Below, piece after piece: positions 1 to 9,087 of a DNA stretch of 64,000 nucleotides (within the stretch, counting starts at the first letter, position 1; each line of letters opens with the position of its first letter). Both the position numbers and the translations under genes were made by a program. The stretch comes from Candidatus Bathyarchaeia archaeon (GTDB lineage Archaea > Thermoproteota > Bathyarchaeia > Bathyarchaeales > DTEX01): NCBI GenBank assembly GCA_038868075.1, contig JAWBXB010000007.1, forward strand, positions 1-64,000. The letters run 5' to 3'. The notes beneath the pieces were generated by a model, which was not told the DNA's origin, made no database searches, and saw only the letters and a list, made by a program, of their open reading frames with translations.

Positions 1-268
1 GAAAACAGCTCCTAAATCTTCTGCTTATGCCCCCGTTTCTGGCGGAGGAGAATGCATCCAGAGCCTCCGATATCTCCCTCATCTCATCAGGCGTGAAGAG
101 CCTCTTATAATGTAGAGCATTCAAAACTTCGAAAACCATAATCTCCGGAGCCACGAGCTTTATTTCCCCACCAATATACTTATCCCTAATCTCTAGGGCC
201 CTATCTGAGCCCTCCTCCTCAACAAACCACTTAACTATTACGTTTGCATCAACAACCACTACTGGCAT
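1..268 (-). CDS. vapC: VapC-type PIN-domain toxin ribonuclease (3' end outside window)
   Basis: The reading frame stays open from an ATG at 268 to the window edge (89 codons), so the C-terminus is missing. The start VVVVDANVIVKWF matches the first beta strand of PIN domains with the first metal-binding Asp (residue 7). A second acidic patch follows (EEEGSDRALE), and then APEIMVFEVLNAL, the usual helix with the second conserved acidic residue. The gene overlaps the upstream RHH gene by 20 bp, the normal arrangement for vapBC. Known role of the family: Mg-dependent RNase, often cutting tRNA or rRNA, held inactive by VapB. Specificity cannot be told from sequence. Confidence 0.85.
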   Translation of the reverse strand, partial: MPVVVVDANVIVKWFVEEEGSDRALEIRDKYIGGEIKLVAPEIMVFEVLNALHYKRLFTPDEMREISEALDAFSSARNGGISRRFRSCF

Positions 269-491
269 AGTGCTCTTCCCTAAAAACCCTTATAATCTCC
301 TCAGCCTTAGGCTCCCCTCTACTCTTCCTCCGTAATCTCTCATTTAATAGAACCGCCCTAGCTAGATTCCTCCCCCTCTCCTCCTCAATCTTACCCTTTA
401 TAGCATTCCTAATAAACTCGCTCCAATTAATCCTAATCTGCCTCATCATCCTCTTAGTTTCCTCATCCACCCTAACAGTAATAATCGCCAT
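249..491 (-). CDS. vapB: VapB-type ribbon-helix-helix antitoxin
   Basis: An 80-residue protein. Residues 1-40 form a ribbon-helix-helix: strand AIITVRVDEETK, then MRQIRINWSEFIRNAIKGKIEEE. The basic C-terminal half (RLRRKSRGEPKAEEIIRVFREE) would wrap around the toxin. It sits directly upstream of a PIN-domain gene and overlaps it by 20 bp, so the two are translationally coupled. By family analogy the protein neutralises VapC and represses its own operon. The ATG start is preceded by an AT-rich stretch near 505-520 that could hold the promoter. Confidence 0.85.
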   Translation of the reverse strand: MAIITVRVDEETKRMMRQIRINWSEFIRNAIKGKIEEERGRNLARAVLLNERLRRKSRGEPKAEEIIRVFREEHYASSGC

Positions 492-690
492 ACATGTATT
501 ACAATAAATACATCCATATATAAGTTTCCCAAAAACTGAATTAAACCTTTATATTTCCGGCTTCAGGATATAGTTTCGTGATCCCCTTTGCTTAGGGTTG
601 GCAGCATAAGGCTGGTAGCATATAAGCGTATTGGGAGAGTATATAGCCTAGAAATTTTTAGGAAACTTTTAGAGGAATTAGAAGTTACCC

Positions 691-936
691 ATGAGAGTAA
701 ATGTGAGGATTAAAGCCTAGGGATTAAGGGTTGGCAGCAGAATTGAATCAAGCGCGCTCCTAAACACTGGATATGCTGGCGCATCACCAGAGATTATTGT
801 GCCAATCAGATTGGCTGAGAAGCATATGATAGGCGAACTAGAAATAATTATACTGAACGCCTACAAAGGCGCCTGGAAATTCCAAAGCAACCCACCTGAG
901 AAAATAAGATACAGCAAGAAACCAGAGCTTTGGTGA
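691..936 (+). pseudogene. Retropepsin-like aspartic protease remnant with in-frame TAG
   Basis: An 82-codon frame starts at ATG 691 and ends at TGA 934-936, but TAG at 718-720 breaks it after nine residues. Beyond the stop the sequence reads GLRVGSRIESSALLNTGYAG followed by SPEIIVPIRLAEKH. This resembles the small archaeal clan AA (retropepsin-like) proteins that carry A-L-[VI]-D-T-G and an IPxxLAE motif; here the catalytic Asp is Asn. The middle of the domain is missing and the frame jumps to a short C-terminal tail. A 41-residue TTG ORF (588-713) overlaps its start in another frame and repeats the GTTGGCAGCA string found at 727. I read this as a decayed gene; the family call is moderate. 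Confidence 0.45.
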
Positions 937-959
937 AAAAGAAAATGGGGCCAGTATCT

Positions 960-2111
960 TCAGATTCCAGCCTTAAGCCAGCGGGAAACAGCCTTATATC
1001 TCCGGAATATTCTAAGCGCAGCCAACAGAAGGATGCAAGAAGCCGTTAAGATAAGCCCTAATATATGCCAATGGGCGGAGCCAGCAGCCCAATCACCTAA
1101 GGGAGCGGAGTCAACAATAAAGCCTCCAACAGGTCTAGGCGTAAGAACCCAAATATAAGCCGTAACGCTAATCTCCCCACCGGGAGCCAGAGTCCTGGGA
1201 CCCCAATAATATGCTACGGCGCTATCGGCATCTGAAAAGCCAGCAATCTTACGGTTAGAGTCAATAGTGAAGTTCCACGCATTATCATAGAGACCTAGCG
1301 GGGTTCTACCCCATGTTGCGAAAGTGAAGTTATCTGGTCTAGTTGGTTGTGGGCTGAGCAATGAGGGCTCGGTGATTGAGCCGCAGACTATCAGCGTTGG
1401 GTTTGCTGGGTCGTCTGTAGCTTCCCAATGCTCAAAGCTTGGCTGATACCATGCGTGTTCAGTGTCAAGCCAATTTGATGTCGGATTGATTGTTCTCAGC
1501 CATGAGCCGTCCGTGCATGCAACTTTAAGGTCCCAGAGATAGCGAATGCCAACGCCATAAGAGTATGTGCCATTATTGTTCTTAACGGTCATCGTTATTC
1601 TAGCATATGTGTCGGCAGCCGTTAAGCCCAAAACCTCAATATCCTGGGTTATATTAAGCCCCTCAGGCATAATCCATTGAATAACCATCCTCGTCAAGGT
1701 TAATTTAATGATTGATGGGCTAACCTCATCTAGGATGCCTAGGGAGAAGCCGGGATAAGGCACTATAGAAGAGTCGCTCTCAGTCACATAGTCTCCCCTA
1801 ATACCTATAGTTTCATTGAGAACGTGGATGGTGTTATATGATGTCCAGGCGTCACCATCAACACCAAACTGTAGGATATCTTGGCTTGGAACCGGATGGT
1901 TTGGTCCAGTGCAGATAGTATATGTTCCAACACCATCATAGCCGGTTTTACTCTCAATGTAGACTGTTAGTATGCCATTGCTTATGGAAACCTCCGAGTC
2001 AGGTCCATTGTTAGCAGCGTAGATTACATCCGGGCTGGATAAGAGGGATATTATCAGGATTAAGATGAATAGAATTGTTAATAAAGCAGCTTTAAAACCA
2101 AATTGCCTCAT
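960..2111 (-). CDS. Exported, C-terminally anchored surface protein of unknown function
   Basis: I do not recognise a characterised family. The protein (383 aa from ATG 2111; a TTG at 2141 would add ten residues) starts with an uncleaved-looking signal segment (residues 5-25, very hydrophobic), followed by an Asn/Thr/Ser-rich extracellular domain of beta character with several N-X-S/T sequons. It ends with a PVGG motif, a short linker, one transmembrane helix and a basic RIFRRYK tail. A PVGG-linker-helix-basic end is frequent on archaeal surface proteins and resembles a sorting or anchoring signal; that reading is inference. It stands alone, divergent from the glycan gene cluster. Confidence 0.7.
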   Translation of the reverse strand: MRQFGFKAALLTILFILILIISLLSSPDVIYAANNGPDSEVSISNGILTVYIESKTGYDGVGTYTICTGPNHPVPSQDILQFGVDGDAWTSYNTIHVLNETIGIRGDYVTESDSSIVPYPGFSLGILDEVSPSIIKLTLTRMVIQWIMPEGLNITQDIEVLGLTAADTYARITMTVKNNNGTYSYGVGIRYLWDLKVACTDGSWLRTINPTSNWLDTEHAWYQPSFEHWEATDDPANPTLIVCGSITEPSLLSPQPTRPDNFTFATWGRTPLGLYDNAWNFTIDSNRKIAGFSDADSAVAYYWGPRTLAPGGEISVTAYIWVLTPRPVGGFIVDSAPLGDWAAGSAHWHILGLILTASCILLLAALRIFRRYKAVSRWLKAGI

Positions 2112-2367
2112 AATAAGACACTCATCCAAATATCTGAGCAAACTAATATTTTGCCCTTCAAAAGTATATAAGAATTTTGGAAATTAAAATATATGGTCAA
2201 TAGTTATCATCTCACCCAACTTTTTTCGCTCCCAGTTACTCTCATAACTCTCCATTGGCTAAAAAAGCTCCTAAAAATCACAATTCCTTAAAATATTTCT
2301 CTTTATTTATTGAGAAAAATGTTAAAGGCATTCTCTTTCTTAGAGAATATATTGGATGGAGTAGGTT

Positions 2368-3078
2368 TTGGAGTCAGCTATAATATTGCCAACATATAAT
2401 GAATCTGAGAATATTAGGGATCTAATACTGGCAATCGAGAGGCTCAACATCAATTCCCTAATTCTAGTAATAGATGACTCGAGTCCTGATGGAACGCAGG
2501 AGATCGTTAAGAAACTTCAGATGGAATTTAATAACATAATGCTCATTACGAGACCACGTAAGATGGGGCTTGGAACAGCCATTAGAGATGGCTTCAAAAT
2601 TTTAGCCTCGTTACCAGAGAAGCCAGAGTACGTGATCACAATGGATGCAGACTTCTCCCATAATCCAAAGGATATACCGCGGCTACTGCAGCACGCAAAA
2701 GAGGGGTATGACATAGTTATTGGGAGCAGATATATTAGGGGCGGAGCCATTAAAGGCTGGACTCCAACACGTATAATCATAAGCAGAATAGCTAATAGAA
2801 TAGCGAGATCCCTTATAGGGCTCCCAGTAAACGACTTCACAAGCGGCTTCAGATGCTACTCAATAAAATATATTCTTAAAGCATTACCCGATCTTAAGAG
2901 CCGAAGATTCGAGATACAAATAGAAACACTAAAATTGGCGCAATTACTAAAAATGAGGGTTGCTGAAACACCAATAGTATTCGAGAATAGGAAGAGGGGT
3001 AGGTCAAAGCTGACAATAAAAGAAGTGATAAACTTCCTTATCCATGCCATAAAAATGTCCACTATGAAGGTTGATTAA
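2368..3078 (+). CDS. Dolichol-phosphate mannosyltransferase-like GT2 glycosyltransferase
   Basis: A 236-residue GT-A enzyme. Visible motifs are PTYNE (8-12), DDSSPDGT (36-43, nucleotide-sugar binding) and MDADFSHNP (92-100, DxD metal site), plus the GSRY segment and the R-[RK]-x-G-x-S-K-L end typical of DPM1 and archaeal AglD-like proteins. The family moves a sugar from GDP- or UDP-sugar to a polyprenyl phosphate on the cytosolic face of the membrane. Lacking a C-terminal membrane domain, it is the short DPM1 form. The TTG start is supported by GGAG six bases upstream. It probably supplies polyprenyl-phosphate sugars to the DUF2079 membrane proteins nearby (inference). Confidence 0.88.
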   Translation: MESAIILPTYNESENIRDLILAIERLNINSLILVIDDSSPDGTQEIVKKLQMEFNNIMLITRPRKMGLGTAIRDGFKILASLPEKPEYVITMDADFSHNPKDIPRLLQHAKEGYDIVIGSRYIRGGAIKGWTPTRIIISRIANRIARSLIGLPVNDFTSGFRCYSIKYILKALPDLKSRRFEIQIETLKLAQLLKMRVAETPIVFENRKRGRSKLTIKEVINFLIHAIKMSTMKVD

Positions 3079-3103
3079 AGACTATTTATAGATAATAGAT
3101 ATC

Positions 3104-5143
3104 TCACTCAGGTATAACCTCTATATAATCTAAGCATATTGTCACGTTATTTCCAGAGCTTACACCCCTAAACTCAACATCACTAACTCTACTTTTAAGA
3201 TTAAATGCTACATAAAATGTGTGCCACATAGATGACCCACTTATTTCTTCACCATAAATACTGCGCAAGGCTATTCTACCCGCATATCTAGAATAAACTT
3301 CTAAATCAATTAATTTCCCATTTAATATCTGATCAACCTTAATCCTGAAACGCGCAGTATAATTTCCCGGAGGTAAAGCGACATAAGGTCCATACCAAAT
3401 TACTTTTGTAGATGTGGATGAAACCTTAAACACCATAACTCTTCCAGCTTCCGCGGTAGGGTCATCCATGATAATCACATTAGCCGCATATAATTCCTTA
3501 GAAGTAAATCTAACAATTATATTCTCTGGTAAACTACTGTATCCCCTCTTATATAGCTCTAATCCAGCCCCCCTAATTAATAATCCGTAATTTCTATTCG
3601 GTTTTATAAACTCGGCGTAAATTAGATTAGCCTCCCCCTTATCCCAGAAAGATTCTATCAGCACGTAATCGAATTCAATGTTATTTTTAAGGTACTCAAT
3701 AAACGACCTAAATAATTCGGGGGATGGATAATTTAGGGGCGGCACAGTGTAAGCGTTAGAATTTATGGATAAATGTGGAAAAACTCTCGATGTGGCGAGA
3801 ATAAATGGTTCACCGGATATCTTCATAATAGCTTGCCTAACATGATTCTCTATAGCTGAGGGAACTGTAACCCCGTAATCCCTGAAGTAATCATAATTTC
3901 CAACCTTATGTATAAAGGATATTGGTGAAAGAAAAAATGAGAGAATAATCCCAACCAATAATATAAGCGCGGAGACCCTCCTAATGAGGGGTTTAGATAT
4001 TTCACTGCTAAACCCACTAACTATTCTCTTTATGGCATCAATAAGAGCTATATAGGTGAAGGGCAGAGTGAAGGCTGAATACTGAAAACCCAAAGAGTAA
4101 TAAGGTGTCCAGTTACTTAACACCGCTATGAAAAACCATAAGAAAACTGGTAATAAAACTAGCGGAGATAGTAGGGCTAGAAAACAGCTATGGGCGAATG
4201 TTAGAATAATATAAAAAATCTTCTTGGGCAATTCGTACCGAAAAGCCTCTAATGCCAAATATGGATTGAGTATTACTTTAATAGGTATCTCAGCTGGATC
4301 ATTTATATCCAGTATCTTAAACTGGGAAATAGCTTTCATTTCTTTGGGAGGATTTGGGTTAATAGCGTTCTTAATTGCAGATGAAAGAATAAGCCATGAT
4401 ATGGATACTATTAGCATAATAAGGGGCATTATGGAGCGCTGGAGAATAATCTTAAAACGGAACCTTCTATTACAATTCCTCAGATCACTCCTTACTTCTA
4501 GGAGAGAATATGGTACGCAAGCTAAAATAAAGTATGTCGTCTGCTCTATGGTGGATAAGCCCATTAAAAGGAAAAGTATGAAAAAAATAACCCTTTTCCT
4601 CTTTAGAAAATATATTGCTGACAATATGAAGAGTGGGAAAAACGCCTGGGTGTGAAAATCATACCAATTCACTCCCTGCAAAAGCGGATTTAAGAGATAA
4701 GAAGCCGCTATAAACAATGCTGAAATCCTATCATTCAATACATGAATCGCAAGTAAATAGACTGGTATCGCGCCTAAAGCCAGCGCAACCGATTGCAATA
4801 CAAGTATTGTTTCAACGCTTCTTATAAAGTAAAAGAATGGCACTACCAGAAATAGGACTGGTGCAAAATGCACGCCAAAATAGCTACCAGTAGGCGAAAA
4901 AAATAACTCAACATTATTTGTGAAGAGTCTACCCTTGATTGCATTCGCAATAGACTGCACAATTAATCCAAGATCCCATGCATCACTCCTAAAAGAATAA
5001 TGTCTCATAATAGTATAGTGGGAGAAGATAATTGCGTAAGAAACTATCATGATCATAAGGATCCATTCTGAGATTTTAAATATCCATAATCTTTTCTCAA
5101 GAAGAATCGCTAAACTCATCCTCCAAGATTTAAGTCTCCACAT
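3104..5143 (-). CDS. DUF2079 polytopic membrane protein, GT-C-like, with C-terminal beta domain
   Basis: 679 residues. The N-terminal two thirds hold about ten hydrophobic segments. The first extracytoplasmic loop carries the DUF2079 hallmark FRSDAWDLG (residues 52-60) and later HFAPVLFL and NWYDFHTQAFFP. This topology, with acidic residues in the first outer loop, resembles GT-C glycosyltransferases that use polyprenyl-linked sugars, but DUF2079 is biochemically undefined. The last ~120 residues form a beta-rich outer domain with WYGPYVALPPGNY, shared with the other two DUF2079 proteins here. It converges with the GT2 gene and probably acts in surface glycan assembly. Confidence 0.85.
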   Translation of the reverse strand: MWRLKSWRMSLAILLEKRLWIFKISEWILMIMIVSYAIIFSHYTIMRHYSFRSDAWDLGLIVQSIANAIKGRLFTNNVELFFSPTGSYFGVHFAPVLFLVVPFFYFIRSVETILVLQSVALALGAIPVYLLAIHVLNDRISALFIAASYLLNPLLQGVNWYDFHTQAFFPLFILSAIYFLKRKRVIFFILFLLMGLSTIEQTTYFILACVPYSLLEVRSDLRNCNRRFRFKIILQRSIMPLIMLIVSISWLILSSAIKNAINPNPPKEMKAISQFKILDINDPAEIPIKVILNPYLALEAFRYELPKKIFYIILTFAHSCFLALLSPLVLLPVFLWFFIAVLSNWTPYYSLGFQYSAFTLPFTYIALIDAIKRIVSGFSSEISKPLIRRVSALILLVGIILSFFLSPISFIHKVGNYDYFRDYGVTVPSAIENHVRQAIMKISGEPFILATSRVFPHLSINSNAYTVPPLNYPSPELFRSFIEYLKNNIEFDYVLIESFWDKGEANLIYAEFIKPNRNYGLLIRGAGLELYKRGYSSLPENIIVRFTSKELYAANVIIMDDPTAEAGRVMVFKVSSTSTKVIWYGPYVALPPGNYTARFRIKVDQILNGKLIDLEVYSRYAGRIALRSIYGEEISGSSMWHTFYVAFNLKSRVSDVEFRGVSSGNNVTICLDYIEVIPE

Positions 5144-5230
5144 TTAATAATCAACTCTCACCATTCTCCCAGTAAGCTTATAATTTTAGAGTCTACTAAA
5201 TAAAATAAAATTTATCCTTATAAGACATAC

Positions 5231-6412
5231 TCAATTCTTGCAGTTTTTATTCAGTTTACTTATTATATGTAAAATCTTTTCTTTAAAGACGGATTTATCA
5301 AAGCGTAAAGCATAAACTCTAGCCCTCTTAGCAACTTCTTGTCTTATATCCTCATTACTTAATAGGCTCCTAATAATATTGGCAGCCTCATCAACATCAC
5401 GATAAGCGAAACCATAAACACCCTGCCTTCGATCTAAAATGTCATTCCATGGACCGCCACTATTCGGAACAACCGGAATGCATCCAGCAGCCATTGCTTC
5501 AACAATAACCATTCCAAAAGCCTCTGAGGGTTGAGTATGTAATAAAATTTTAGCCTTAAATAGGGTTTCAATAAGTTTATCTAATGGCTCATTAATTAAT
5601 ACGTTAACTTTGCTCCTGAGATTCATTTTCTCAATAGCCATATTTAGCTCGTTAAGACCCTCCTCAAACCTCCCACTGCTTGAGCCTACTATTAGAAATA
5701 CGGCTTCATTGACACGTTTAGCAACTTCTAAAACAACATTCAATGATTTTCCTGGATGAATTCTTGAGACAGTAACAATTAAATTAAGACGTTGCCTTTC
5801 ACTTTCCTCTTTAACCATAAACTTATTAATGTCAACAGGAGGATAGATTACTATAGAGTCTCTACCAATCTTCTTCAAAACTAAATCTCTAAGAAAATAT
5901 GAATTGGTTACCAAAAGTCTCTTAGAATCTATCCTATCCAGCAGCTTTAAGAAGATATCGTAAATTTTGCTATAACACTTCCAAATAGCACTTTTACCTA
6001 AACGGGTATTTAGAAATGAATGCTCGAGTCTGAATGGCACAGTGTTAATATACACAACGTCTCCTACACAATCAAAAAGTTCGCCACCGACCACAAAAAC
6101 AATATCAAATTTCAAAAGAAACCTAACGACCAAAACCTCAAGAACATAAAATAAAGTAAGAAAAATGTTTCGAAACATGGAATTAAAAAATCTTGGAAAA
6201 CTTGAAACAATAAAGTATTCCTTGAAATGTAAATCTCTAAAATCCCCAAAAATTCTTTTCACTAAATCCCATCTGGTTTCATCAACAGTGAAAAGCGAAA
6301 CTTCATAACCAGCCTTAGATAAAATTTCAATGAACCCTAAGCAGACCCTTACAGCCCCTCCAAGATAATTTAGTGATGGAAAAAGAACAGCTGCCCTCGC
6401 CCTCATCTTCAT
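5231..6412 (-). CDS. GT4 family glycosyltransferase
   Basis: About 393 residues with a GT-B fold. The N-terminal acceptor domain opens with AAVLFPSLNYLGGAVR. The C-terminal nucleotide-sugar domain shows VTVSRIHPGKS, HTQPSEAFGMVIVEAMAAGCIPV and SGGPW, that is, the E-x7-E motif of GT4 retaining enzymes. I chose ATG 6412 because GTGAGGG lies just upstream; a GTG at 6424 is the alternative. It is divergent from the DUF2079 gene at 6496, with about 80 bp shared for both promoters. Substrate unknown; the context is surface glycan synthesis. Confidence 0.85.
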   Translation of the reverse strand: MKMRARAAVLFPSLNYLGGAVRVCLGFIEILSKAGYEVSLFTVDETRWDLVKRIFGDFRDLHFKEYFIVSSFPRFFNSMFRNIFLTLFYVLEVLVVRFLLKFDIVFVVGGELFDCVGDVVYINTVPFRLEHSFLNTRLGKSAIWKCYSKIYDIFLKLLDRIDSKRLLVTNSYFLRDLVLKKIGRDSIVIYPPVDINKFMVKEESERQRLNLIVTVSRIHPGKSLNVVLEVAKRVNEAVFLIVGSSSGRFEEGLNELNMAIEKMNLRSKVNVLINEPLDKLIETLFKAKILLHTQPSEAFGMVIVEAMAAGCIPVVPNSGGPWNDILDRRQGVYGFAYRDVDEAANIIRSLLSNEDIRQEVAKRARVYALRFDKSVFKEKILHIISKLNKNCKN

Positions 6413-6495
6413 ATGAGCCCTCACCTATGAAAACTAAAAATACATATATTTGTGTCTATTTTTAAAGATAAGGGAACTCATATTTAAGAGACTAG

Positions 6496-9000
6496 ATGCG
6501 GGACCCTCCAAAAATGAAAAAATTAAACGTCAAAATTCGGAATGGCTTCAATATTTTAAAGAAGATAACGATGGAAATAAGAAATTTTATAGAAAATAAA
6601 GCCGATATACTAGTTTTTATACCAATTCTGTTATATGCCATAATCTTTTCTTATTACACTCTGCTCAAACATTATACATTTAATAGTTATGCATGGGATC
6701 TTGGGATATTCAATCAAGCGCTCTACACAACACTGTATCATGGAAAACTCTTATTCTCCACAGCTGAGCTATTCATGCATCCCTCAGGCTCATATCTGGC
6801 AACTCACTTTAGTCCCATCCTATTCACTCTGCTACCTATATACGCCCTGTATCCTTCAGCCGAGCTCCTAATAGTTTTTAAATCATTTATACTGGCTTTA
6901 GGAGCATTACCACTCTATTTCCTAGTTAAAGAAATATTAAAGGATAGGAAAGCTGCTTTTATTTTTGCAGTAGCATATCTACTGCATCCCGCGATTCAAG
7001 GCTCTAACTGGTTTGATTTTCAACAACAAATCTTCATACCAATATTTCTATTCTCCTCAATATACTTTATGAACAAGGAGAAGTGGAAATCATATTTCAT
7101 CGCAATTGCTTTATCACTTACAATATCTGAGCATGCAACGCTCGCAGTTCTAGCCTTATCAATCTACTATTTATTAACGAGCAACATAAGAAAAATTCCG
7201 TACTCACTTAAAACACTGAAAGTAACACGGGAGACATCCATACTAATAACGGTTTTGATGTGTCTAATCTCCTTTTACATATCTGAATATATTAAAGGAT
7301 TATTTCCTATTCAACCAAAATTCATAGAAATGTATAGGGCTCTAGGTGCTTATAGGGTTTTAGGCTTTAAGGGAGAATCGCTTATTTTGTTACCAATCTA
7401 TATATTATTAAACCCTGGTAAAGCTCTAAATGCCATTTTATACGACTACACAATGAAGCTAATTTATATCGTTCTCTTATTCGGGCCGCTCGCATTTTTG
7501 CCTTTTGGAAGTAAAATAACAATTGTTACATTCGCTCTTCTATCACCATTCTTAGTCTCGAATTATCCTGCCTACTATAAGATTGGGGCTCACTATCCGT
7601 TATATGTAGTAGTGCCTATTTTCTTGGCCGCTATCGATACATTATCGAATAGAACAAAAAAAGACGTTAATAGCGCGCTTAAAATAATTATGGCTGCATC
7701 ACTCATATTTATTATTTCAACAAGCCCCATAAGCCCAATGTCTAATCCGCTTCTGGAGTCGAAGGTACTTTGGTATCCTCTAACAGCCACAACTATGGTT
7801 GTAAGTAGTGAGGTGAAAGATCTCCACCAACTACTAGACATGGTTCCCAAGGATGCGTCAATATTAACGCAGAATAATATTTTTCCTCATGTATCAAGTA
7901 GAATAAACGCTTACGTGCTACCTCCATCCAGTATAACACAGGAGCAGATAGAGATCTTAAAAGATTATGTGAGAGACCTAATAAACAAGAGTGAGTACAT
8001 TTTATTAAACATAAGACAGAAAGATTATTGGACGCGGTTCACTTTTAATGAAGTCTTAAGCAGTAATCTCTTCGGACCATATGCATTCACGAAATGGGCT
8101 ATTTTATTTAAGAGAGGCTATGAGGGACCAACTCAGATAACTTACCCTAATAATGAAATAGTATTCTCCACCAAAGATTTTAACCTTAATTTCGGAAGTA
8201 TGATATCCGATGCTTCATCTAAAAGCGGAAGTGTAGCATTCTGTCCTAAAGATTCCAAACAAGGCATCTTCATATACGGACCTTACATTTTTCTACCGAA
8301 CGGAGTATATAATGTGACATGGAGGGTTAAATTTGGTCCACACGGTGAAGGACATTTAGCGACATTCGAGGTTACAGAAAAATTTGGTGAAGTAAATATT
8401 GCTAAAAAATACGTGTATGGATTTGATGTAGAATCTAAAGTATGGACTAATATAACACTGACATTCGGAGTAAGTGAGGTTAAATCTTATGTTGAATTCA
8501 GAGTCTACTCAAGAGGTGCAGCTGATATTAGCGTCGACTATGTAGTTCTAAGACAAATCTCCGGAGAGTTGAAGGAAGTTTTTGTTATGAAAACATTCAA
8601 TTACATGGATCTAAAAGTAAATGGAAAAGTCACAGGGGAAGGAATTCTATTGCGATCATCTACAGGCGGGGAAGATGCATGGAGCTTCTGGTATGGACCC
8701 TATATAACTTTAACTCCAGGAAAGTATAGAGTTACATTCAATCTTAAGGTTACTCCGAGTCCGAATCCTAATGATAGAGTTATTAGGTTGGAGGTTACGA
8801 AAAATCATGGCGCGGAAATAATATCAGGCGTAGATATTCTTGGAAGAGATATAGTTGGAAATATGACTTCTTCCGGATGGTGCAAAATAAAATTAGAATT
8901 CAGTTTAGATATGTTGGCTGAAGAGATTGAGTTTAGAGGTGTCGACCCATCAAGAAAACATGACTTATACTTAGCCTATATATTACTGGAAAAAATTTGA
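6496..9000 (+). CDS. DUF2079 polytopic membrane protein with two C-terminal beta domains
   Basis: 834 residues, the longest of the three paralogues. After a first membrane helix (about 38-56) comes AWDLG (66-70), then HPSGSYLATHFSPILF and NWFDFQQQIF, as in its neighbour. Around ten membrane segments end near residue 430. The outer tail holds two copies of the same beta-sandwich module: one with YGPYIFLPNGVYNV (about 595-610) and one with WYGPYITLTPGKYRV (about 733-748). The other paralogues have one. The module looks like a carbohydrate-binding jelly roll (inference). It probably acts in surface glycan transfer; DUF2079 function is not established. Confidence 0.85.
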   Translation: MRDPPKMKKLNVKIRNGFNILKKITMEIRNFIENKADILVFIPILLYAIIFSYYTLLKHYTFNSYAWDLGIFNQALYTTLYHGKLLFSTAELFMHPSGSYLATHFSPILFTLLPIYALYPSAELLIVFKSFILALGALPLYFLVKEILKDRKAAFIFAVAYLLHPAIQGSNWFDFQQQIFIPIFLFSSIYFMNKEKWKSYFIAIALSLTISEHATLAVLALSIYYLLTSNIRKIPYSLKTLKVTRETSILITVLMCLISFYISEYIKGLFPIQPKFIEMYRALGAYRVLGFKGESLILLPIYILLNPGKALNAILYDYTMKLIYIVLLFGPLAFLPFGSKITIVTFALLSPFLVSNYPAYYKIGAHYPLYVVVPIFLAAIDTLSNRTKKDVNSALKIIMAASLIFIISTSPISPMSNPLLESKVLWYPLTATTMVVSSEVKDLHQLLDMVPKDASILTQNNIFPHVSSRINAYVLPPSSITQEQIEILKDYVRDLINKSEYILLNIRQKDYWTRFTFNEVLSSNLFGPYAFTKWAILFKRGYEGPTQITYPNNEIVFSTKDFNLNFGSMISDASSKSGSVAFCPKDSKQGIFIYGPYIFLPNGVYNVTWRVKFGPHGEGHLATFEVTEKFGEVNIAKKYVYGFDVESKVWTNITLTFGVSEVKSYVEFRVYSRGAADISVDYVVLRQISGELKEVFVMKTFNYMDLKVNGKVTGEGILLRSSTGGEDAWSFWYGPYITLTPGKYRVTFNLKVTPSPNPNDRVIRLEVTKNHGAEIISGVDILGRDIVGNMTSSGWCKIKLEFSLDMLAEEIEFRGVDPSRKHDLYLAYILLEKI

Positions 9001-9087
9001 TTAATCAAATACTACTGAAATAATGCTAACCTTTATTTTTCATCTGCCAAAATAATTTTATGTAATAATCCAAGTGGAGCATAGCGC

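Noticed and set aside
4224-4655. 143-codon plus-strand frame inside the DUF2079 gene
   Set aside because: It is antisense to a well-supported membrane protein and its translation lacks family features or a ribosome site.
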